Shown here one piece after another: positions 53,501-62,857 of a stretch of DNA of 64,000 nucleotides (positions within the stretch are counted from its first letter, which is position 1; each line of letters opens with the position of its first letter). The notes beneath the pieces are model-generated. The model worked only from the letters and a program-made list of their open reading frames with translations, did not search any database and had not been told where the DNA came from. The position numbers and the translations under genes are program-made. The stretch lies in contig OX326956.1 in the NCBI GenBank assembly GCA_946800325.1, forward strand, positions 71,993,087 to 72,057,086, in the 5' to 3' direction. The DNA is from Luzula sylvatica (lineage: Eukaryota; Streptophyta; Magnoliopsida; Poales; Juncaceae).

Positions 53501-53681
53501 TTTGAATCGAAAAACAAACTTTCTTAGTGTTTGTGAAATTTGGTGAAAAGTTATGTACTAAAAGATACGATACAAATGATCCAAAAACATGTTATTTGAA
53601 CTCCTCAAAGCGTTAAAATCTTGTTTTGAATCGAAAAACAAAGTTTCTTAGTGTTTGCGAAATTTGGTGAAAAGTTATGTA
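50458..53681 (+). repeat. 26-mer unit linking Domains 2 and 3 (3,224 bp)
   Basis: Order z m N W a K A p m [B m i B m C l m] N W f k a I H m C. Without the bracketed eight monomers it is exactly the 18-mer of Domain 3. The bracketed run contains the Domain 2 module i B m C l m, with B m present twice in a row around i. It shows either the ancestor from which the 18-mer lost eight monomers or an 18-mer that gained them. The f at 52,814 has a private AAGACATG. Its z monomer (50,458-50,581) is also counted as the end of the preceding 55-mer. Confidence 0.85.
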
Positions 53682-55541
53682 CTAAAAGATACGCTACAAA
53701 TGATCTAAAAACATGTTATTTGAACTCCTCAAAGCGTTAAAATCTTGTTTTGAATCGAAAAACAAACTTTCTTAGTGTTTGTGAAATTTGGTGAAAAGTT
53801 ATGTACGAAAAGATACGATACAAATGATCTAAAAACACGTTATTTGAACTCCACAACGCGTTAAAATCTTGTTTTGAATCGAAAAACAAACTTTCTTAGT
53901 GTTTGTGAAATTTGGTGAAAAGTTATGTACTAAAAGATACGATACAATTGATCTAAAAACACGTTATTTGAACTCCTCAAAGCGTTAAAATCTGGTTTTG
54001 AATCGAAAAACAAACTTTCTTAGTGTTTGTGAAATTTGGTGAAAAATTATGTACTAAAAGATACGATACAAATGATCTAAAAACACGTTATTTGAACTCC
54101 TCAAAGCGTTAAAATCTAGTTTTGAATCGAAAAACAAACTTTCTTAGTGTTTGTGAAATTTGGTGAAAAGTTATGTACTAAAAGATACGATACAAATGAT
54201 CTAAAAACATGTTATTTGAACTCCTCAAAGTGTTAAAATCTTGTTTTGAATCGAAAAACAAACTTTCTTAGTGTTTGTGAAATTTGGTGAAAAGTTATGT
54301 ACTAAAAGATACGATACAAATGATCTAAAAACACGTTATTTGAACTCCTCAAAGCGTTAAAATCTAGTTTTGAATCGAAAAACAAACTTTCTTAGTGTTT
54401 GTAAAATTTGGTGAAAAGTTATGTACTAAAAGATACGATACAAATGATCTAAAAACATGTTATTTGAACTCCACAACGCGTTAAAATCTTGTTTTGAATC
54501 GAAAAACAAACTTTCTTAGTGTTTGTGAAATTTGGTGAAAAGTTATGTACGAAAAGATACGATACAAATGATCTAAAAACACGTTATTTGAACTCCACAA
54601 CGCGTTAAAATCTTGTTTTGAATCGAAAAACAAACTTTCTTAGTGTTTGTGAAATTTGGTGAAAAGTTATGTACTAAAAGATACGATACAAATGATCTAA
54701 AAACACGTTATTTGAACTCTCCAAAGCGTTAAAATCTTGTTTTGAATCGAAAAACAAACTTTCTTAGTGTTTGTGAAATTTGGTGAAAAGTTATGTACTA
54801 AAAGATACGATACAATTGATCTAAAAACACGTTATTTGAACTCCTCAAAGCGTTAAAATCTGGTTGTGAATCGAAAAACAAACTTTCTTAGTGTTTGTGA
54901 AATTTGGTGAAAAGTTATGTACTAAAAGATACGATACAAATGATCTAAAAACATGTTATTTGAACTCCTCAAAGCGTTAAAATCTTGTTTTGAATCGAAA
55001 AACAAACTTTCTTAGTGTTTGTGAAATTTGGTGAAAAGTTATGTACTAAAAGATACGATACAAATGATCTAAAAACTTGTTATTTGAACTCTCCAAAGCG
55101 TTAAAATCTTGTTTTGAATCGAAAAACAAACTTTCTTAGTGTTTGTGAAATTTGGTGAAAAGTTATGTAGTAAAAGATACGATACAAATGATCTAAAAAC
55201 ATGTTATTTGAACTCCTCAAAGCGTTAAAATCTGGTTTTGAATCGAAAAACAAACTTTCTTAGTGTTTGCGAAATTTGGTGAAAAGTTATGTACGAAAAG
55301 ATACGATACAAATGATCTAAAAACACGTTATTTGAACTCCACAACGCGTTAAAATCTTGTTTTGAATCGAAAAACAAACTTTCTTAGTGTTTGTGAAATT
55401 TGGTGAAAAGTTATGTACTAAAAGATACGATACAAATGATCCAAAAACATGTTATTTGAACTCCTCAAAGCGTTAAAATCTTGTTTTGAATCGAAAAACA
55501 AAGTTTCTTAGTGTTTGCGAAATTTGGTGAAAAGTTATGTA
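53682..55541 (+). repeat. 15-mer half-unit, copy 1 (1,860 bp)
   Basis: Order z m W a K A p m N W f I H m C. The first W ends GAAAAATTATG and the second W has GGTTGTG in place of GGTTTTG; both marks are shared by the 15-mer at 57,774 and absent from the 18-mers. Confidence 0.9.
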
Positions 55542-57773
55542 CTAAAAGATACGCTACAAATGATCTAAAAACATGTTATTTGAACTCCTCAAAGCGTTAA
55601 AATCTTGTTTTGAATCGAAAAACAAACTTTCTTAGTGTTTGTGAAATTTGGTGAAAAGTTATGTACGAAAAGATACGATACAAATGATCTAAAAACACGT
55701 TATTTGAACTCCACAACGCGTTAAAATCTTGTTTTGAATCGAAAAACAAACTTTCTTAGTGTTTGTGAAATTTGGTGAAAAGTTATGTACTAAAAGATAC
55801 GATACAAATGATCTAAAAACACGTTATTTGAACTCTCCAAAGCGTTAAAATCTTGTTTTGAATCGAAAAACAAACTTTCTTAGTGTTTGTGAAATTTGGT
55901 GAAAAGTTATGTACTAAAAGATACGATACAATTGATCTAAAAACACGTTATTTGAACTCCTCAAAGCGTTAAAATCTGGTTTTGAATCGAAAAACAAACT
56001 TTCTTAGTGTTTGTGAAATTTGGTGAAAAGTTATGTACTAAAAGATACGATACAAATGATCTAAAAACACGTTATTTGAACTCCTCAAAGCGTTAAAATC
56101 TAGTTTTGAATCGAAAAACAAACTTTCTTAGTGTTTGTGAAATTTGGTGAAAAGTTATGTACTAAAAGATACGATACAAATGATCTAAAAACATGTTATT
56201 TGAACTCCTCAAAGTGTTAAAATCTTGTTTTGAATCGAAAAACAAACTTTCTTAGTGTTTGTGAAATTTGGTGAAAAGTTATGTACTAAAAGATACGATA
56301 CAAATGATCTAAAAACACGTTATTTGAACTCCTCAAAGCGTTAAAATCTAGTTTTGAATCGAAAAACAAACTTTCTTAGTGTTTGTAAAATTTGGTGAAA
56401 AGTTATGTACTAAAAGATACGATACAAATGATCTAAAAACATGTTATTTGAACTCCACAACGCGTTAAAATCTTGTTTTGAATCGAAAAACAAACTTTCT
56501 TAGTGTTTGTGAAATTTGGTGAAAAGTTATGTACGAAAAGATACGATACAAATGATCTAAAAACACGTTATTTGAACTCCACAACGCGTTAAAATCTTGT
56601 TTTGAATCGAAAAACAAACTTTCTTAGTGTTTGTGAAATTTGGTGAAAAGTTATGTACTAAAAGATATGATACAAATGATCTAAAAACACGTTATTTGAA
56701 CTCTCCAAAGCGTTAAAATCTTGTTTTGAATCGAAAAACAAACTTTCTTAGTGTTTGTGAAATTTGGTGAAAAGTTATGTACTAAAAGATACGATACAAT
56801 TGATCTAAAAACACGTTATTTGAACTCCTCAAAGCGTTAAAATCTGGTTTTGAATCGAAAAACAAACTTTCTTAGTGTTTGTGAAATTTGGTGAAAAGTT
56901 ATGTACTAAAAGATACGATACAAATGATCTAAAAACATGTTATTTGAACTCCTCAAAGCGTTAAAATCTTGTTTTGAATCGAAAAACAAACTTTCTTAGT
57001 GTTTGTAAAATTTGGTGAAAAGTTATGTACAAAAAGATACGATACAAATGATCTAAAAACATGTTATTTGAACTCCTCAAAGTGTTGAAATCTTGTTTTG
57101 AATCGAAAAACAAACTTTCTTAGTGTTTGTGAAATTTGGTGAAAAGTTATGTACTAAAAGATACGATACAAATGATCTAAAAACACGTTATTTGAACTCC
57201 TCAAAGCGTTAAAATCTAGTTTTGAATCGAAAAACAAACTTTCTTAGTGTTTGTGAAATTTGGTGAAAAGTTATGTACTAAAAGATACGATACAAATGAT
57301 CTAAAAACTTGTTATTTGAACTCTCCAAAGCGTTAAAATCTTGTTTTGAATCGAAAAACAAACTTTCTTAGTGTTTGTGAAATTTGGTGAAAAGTTATGT
57401 AGTAAAGGATACGATACAAATGATCTAAAAACATGTTATTTGAACTCCTCAAAGCGTTAAAATCTGGTTTTGAATCGAAAAACAAACTTTCTTAGTGTTT
57501 GCGAAATTTGGTGAAAAGTTATGTACGAAAAGATACGATACAAATGATCTAAAAACACGTTATTTGAACTCCACAACGCGTTAAAATCTTGTTTTGAATC
57601 GAAAAACAAACTTTCTTAGTGTTTGTGAAATTTGGTGAAAAGTTATGTACTAAAAGATACGATACAAATGATCCAAAAACATGTTATTTGAACTCCTCAA
57701 AGCGTTAAAATCTTGTTTTGAATCGAAAAACAAAGTTTCTTAGTGTTTGCGAAATTTGGTGAAAAGTTATGTA
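55542..57773 (+). repeat. 18-mer half-unit, copy 1 (2,232 bp)
   Basis: Order z m N W a K A p m N W f k a I H m C. It is the 15-mer plus N at position 3 and k a before I. Shared private marks with the copy at 59,634: GATATGATAC in the second N, GTTTGTAAAATTTG in f. H here has TAAAGGATAC (also in the 26-mer at 53,310). Confidence 0.9.
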
Positions 57774-59633
57774 CTAAAAGATACGCTACAAATGATCTAA
57801 AAACATGTTATTTGAACTCCTCAAAGCGTTAAAATCTTGTTTTGAATCGAAAAACAAACTTTCTTAGTGTTTGTGAAATTTGGTGAAAAGTTATGTACGA
57901 AAAGATACGATACAAATGATCTAAAAACACGTTATTTGAACTCCACAACGCGTTAAAATCTTGTTTTGAATCGAAAAACAAACTTTCTTAGTGTTTGTGA
58001 AATTTGGTGAAAAGTTATGTACTAAAAGATACGATACAATTGATCTAAAAACACGTTATTTGAACTCCTCAAAGCGTTAAAATCTGGTTTTGAATCGAAA
58101 AACAAACTTTCTTAGTGTTTGTGAAATTTGGTGAAAAATTATGTACTAAAAGATACGATACAAATGATCTAAAAACACGTTATTTGAACTCCTCAAAGCG
58201 TTAAAATCTAGTTTTGAATCGAAAAACAAACTTTCTTAGTGTTTGTGAAATTTGGTGAAAAGTTATGTACTAAAAGATACGATACAAATGATCTAAAAAC
58301 ATGTTATTTGAACTCCTCAAAGTGTTAAAATCTTGTTTTGAATCGAAAAACAAACTTTCTTAGTGTTTGTGAAATTTGGTGAAAAGTTATGTACTAAAAG
58401 ATACGATACAAATGATCTAAAAACACGTTATTTGAACTCCTCAAAGCGTTAAAATCTAGTTTTGAATCGAAAAACAAACTTTCTTAGTGTTTGTAAAATT
58501 TGGTGAAAAGTTATGTACTAAAAGATACGATACAAATGATCTAAAAACATGTTATTTGAACTCCACAACGCGTTAAAATCTTGTTTTGAATCGAAAAACA
58601 AACTTTCTTAGTGTTTGTGAAATTTGGTGAAAAGTTATGTACGAAAAGATACGATACAAATGATCTAAAAACACGTTATTTGAACTCCACAACGCGTTAA
58701 AATCTTGTTTTGAATCGAAAAACAAACTTTCTTAGTGTTTGTGAAATTTGGTGAAAAGTTATGTACTAAAAGATACGATACAAATGATCTAAAAACACGT
58801 TATTTGAACTCTCCAAAGCGTTAAAATCTTGTTTTGAATCGAAAAACAAACTTTCTTAGTGTTTGTGAAATTTGGTGAAAAGTTATGTACTAAAAGATAC
58901 GATACAATTGATCTAAAAACACGTTATTTGAACTCCTCAAAGCGTTAAAATCTGGTTGTGAATCGAAAAACAAACTTTCTTAGTGTTTGTGAAATTTGGT
59001 GAAAAGTTATGTACTAAAAGATACGATACAAATGATCTAAAAACATGTTATTTGAACTCCTCAAAGCGTTAAAATCTTGTTTTGAATCGAAAAACAAACT
59101 TTCTTAGTGTTTGTGAAATTTGGTGAAAAGTTATGTACTAAAAGATACGATACAAATGATCTAAAAACTTGTTATTTGAACTCTCCAAAGCGTTAAAATC
59201 TTGTTTTGAATCGAAAAACAAACTTTCTTAGTGTTTGTGAAATTTGGTGAAAAGTTATGTAGTAAAAGATACGATACAAATGATCTAAAAACATGTTATT
59301 TGAACTCCTCAAAGCGTTAAAATCTGGTTTTGAATCGAAAAACAAACTTTCTTAGTGTTTGCGAAATTTGGTGAAAAGTTATGTACGAAAAGATACGATA
59401 CAAATGATCTAAAAACACGTTATTTGAACTCCACAACGCGTTAAAATCTTGTTTTGAATCGAAAAACAAACTTTCTTAGTGTTTGTGAAATTTGGTGAAA
59501 AGTTATGTACTAAAAGATACGATACAAATGATCCAAAAACATGTTATTTGAACTCCTCAAAGCGTTAAAATCTTGTTTTGAATCGAAAAACAAAGTTTCT
59601 TAGTGTTTGCGAAATTTGGTGAAAAGTTATGTA
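57774..59633 (+). repeat. 15-mer half-unit, copy 2 (1,860 bp)
   Basis: Same order as 53,682-55,541 and the same two private marks (AAAAATT and GGTTGTG). Confidence 0.9.
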
Positions 59634-61865
59634 CTAAAAGATACGCTACAAATGATCTAAAAACATGTTATTTGAACTCCTCAAAGCGTTAAAATCTTGT
59701 TTTGAATCGAAAAACAAACTTTCTTAGTGTTTGTGAAATTTGGTGAAAAGTTATGTACGAAAAGATACGATACAAATGATCTAAAAACACGTTATTTGAA
59801 CTCCACAACGCGTTAAAATCTTGTTTTGAATCGAAAAACAAACTTTCTTAGTGTTTGTGAAATTTGGTGAAAAGTTATGTACTAAAAGATACGATACAAA
59901 TGATCTAAAAACACGTTATTTGAACTCTCCAAAGCGTTAAAATCTTGTTTTGAATCGAAAAACAAACTTTCTTAGTGTTTGTGAAATTTGGTGAAAAGTT
60001 ATGTACTAAAAGATACGATACAATTGATCTAAAAACACGTTATTTGAACTCCTCAAAGCGTTAAAATCTGGTTTTGAATCGAAAAACAAACTTTCTTAGT
60101 GTTTGTGAAATTTGGTGAAAAGTTATGTACTAAAAGATACGATACAAATGATCTAAAAACACGTTATTTGAACTCCTCAAAGCGTTAAAATCTAGTTTTG
60201 AATCGAAAAACAAACTTTCTTAGTGTTTGTGAAATTTGGTGAAAAGTTATGTACTAAAAGATACGATACAAATGATCTAAAAACATGTTATTTGAACTCC
60301 TCAAAGTGTTAAAATCTTGTTTTGAATCGAAAAACAAACTTTCTTAGTGTTTGTGAAATTTGGTGAAAAGTTATGTACTAAAAGATACGATACAAATGAT
60401 CTAAAAACACGTTATTTGAACTCCTCAAAGCGTTAAAATCTAGTTTTGAATCGAAAAACAAACTTTCTTAGTGTTTGTAAAATTTGGTGAAAAGTTATGT
60501 ACTAAAAGATACGATACAAATGATCTAAAAACATGTTATTTGAACTCCACAACGCGTTAAAATCTTGTTTTGAATCGAAAAACAAACTTTCTTAGTGTTT
60601 GTGAAATTTGGTGAAAAGTTATGTACGAAAAGATACGATACAAATGATCTAAAAACACGTTATTTGAACTCCACAACGCGTTAAAATCTTGTTTTGAATC
60701 GAAAAACAAACTTTCTTAGTGTTTGTGAAATTTGGTGAAAAGTTATGTACTAAAAGATATGATACAAATGATCTAAAAACACGTTATTTGAACTCTCCAA
60801 AGCGTTAAAATCTTGTTTTGAATCGAAAAACAAACTTTCTTAGTGTTTGTGAAATTTGGTGAAAAGTTATGTACTAAAAGATACGATACAATTGATCTAA
60901 AAACACGTTATTTGAACTCCTCAAAGCGTTAAAATCTGGTTTTGAATCGAAAAACAAACTTTCTTAGTGTTTGTGAAATTTGGTGAAAAGTTATGTACTA
61001 AAAGATACGATACAAATGATCTAAAAACATGTTATTTGAACTCCTCAAAGCGTTAAAATCTTGTTTTGAATCGAAAAACAAACTTTCTTAGTGTTTGTAA
61101 AATTTGGTGAAAAGTTATGTACAAAAAGATACGATACAAATGATCTAAAAACATGTTATTTGAACTCCTCAAAGTGTTGAAATCTTGTTTTGAATCGAAA
61201 AACAAACTTTCTTAGTGTTTGTGAAATTTGGTGAAAAGTTATGTACTAAAAGATACGATACAAATGATCTAAAAACACGTTATTTGAACTCCTCAAAGCG
61301 TTAAAATCTAGTTTTGAATCGAAAAACAAACTTTCTTAGTGTTTGTGAAATTTGGTGAAAAGTTATGTACTAAAAGATACGATACAAATGATCTAAAAAC
61401 TTGTTATTTGAACTCTCCAAAGCGTTAAAATCTTGTTTTGAATCGAAAAACAAACTTTCTTAGTGTTTGTGAAATTTGGTGAAAAGTTATGTAGTAAAAG
61501 ATACGATACAAATGATCTAAAAACATGTTATTTGAACTCCTCAAAGCGTTAAAATCTGGTTTTGAATCGAAAAACAAACTTTCTTAGTGTTTGCGAAATT
61601 TGGTGAAAAGTTATGTACGAAAAGATACGATACAAATGATCTAAAAACACGTTATTTGAACTCCACAACGCGTTAAAATCTTGTTTTGAATCGAAAAACA
61701 AACTTTCTTAGTGTTTGTGAAATTTGGTGAAAAGTTATGTACTAAAAGATACGATACAAATGATCCAAAAACATGTTATTTGAACTCCTCAAAGCGTTAA
61801 AATCTTGTTTTGAATCGAAAAACAAAGTTTCTTAGTGTTTGCGAAATTTGGTGAAAAGTTATGTA
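59634..61865 (+). repeat. 18-mer half-unit, copy 2 (2,232 bp)
   Basis: Same order as 55,542-57,773. H at 61,494 has the ordinary TAAAAGATAC instead of the AAAGG form, a reversion by conversion or a copy predating that mutation. Confidence 0.9.
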
Positions 61866-62857
61866 CTAAAAGATACGCTACAAATGATCTAAAAACATGT
61901 TATTTGAACTCCTCAAAGCGTTAAAATCTTGTTTTGAATCGAAAAACAAACTTTCTTAGTGTTTGTGAAATTTGGTGAAAAGTTATGTACGAAAAGATAC
62001 GATACAAATGATCTAAAAACACGTTATTTGAACTCCACAACGCGTTAAAATCTTGTTTTGAATCGAAAAACAAACTTTCTTAGTGTTTGTGAAATTTGGT
62101 GAAAAGTTATGTACTAAAAGATACGATACAAATGATCTAAAAACACGTTATTTGAACTCTCCAAAGCGTTAAAATCTTGTTTTGAATCGAAAAACAAACT
62201 TTCTTAGTGTTTGTGAAATTTGGTGAAAAGTTATGTACTAAAAGATACGATACAATTGATCTAAAAACACGTTATTTGAACTCCTCAAAGCGTTAAAATC
62301 TGGTTTTGAATCGAAAAACAAACTTTCTTAGTGTTTGTGAAATTTGGTGAAAAGTTATGTACTAAAAGATACGATACAAATGATCTAAAAACACGTTATT
62401 TGAACTCCTCAAAGCGTTAAAATCTAGTTTTGAATCGAAAAACAAACTTTCTTAGTGTTTGTGAAATTTGGTGAAAAGTTATGTACTATAAGATACGATA
62501 CAAATGATCTAAAAACATGTTATTTGAACTCCTCAAAGTGTTAAAATCTTGTTTTGAATCGAAAAACAAACTTTCTTAGTGTTTGTGAAATTTGGTGAAA
62601 AGTTATGTACTAAAAGATACGATACAAATGATCTAAAAACACGTTATTTGAACTCCTCAAAGCGTTAAAATCTAGTTTTGAATCGAAAAACAAACTTTCT
62701 TAGTGTTTGTAAAATTTGGTGAAAAGTTATGTACTAAAAGATACGATACAAATGATCTAAAAACATGTTATTTGAACTCCACAACGCGTTAAAATCTTGT
62801 TTTGAATCGAAAAACAAACTTTCTTAGTGTTTGTGAAATTTGGTGAAAAGTTATGTA
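61866..62857 (+). repeat. Partial Domain 3 unit (8 monomers)
   Basis: z m N W a K A p, the start of an 18-mer, then the order breaks. The K at 62,486 has a private A to T (ACTATAAGATAC). Confidence 0.88.

Larger units (their letters stand above)
53682..62857 (+). repeat. HOR domain 3: 33-mer repeats (4,092 bp)
   Basis: z monomers (GATACGCTAC) mark unit starts at 53,682, 55,542, 57,774, 59,634 and 61,866, giving alternating 15- and 18-monomer units, so the true period is 33 monomers. Rare markers recur at 4,092 bp: CTGGTTGTG (54861 and 58953), GAAAAATTATG (about 54,043 and 58,135), GATATGATAC (56668 and 60760), TAAAGGATAC (53311 and 57403). The last marker is absent from the third copy (61,495). 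Confidence 0.92.
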
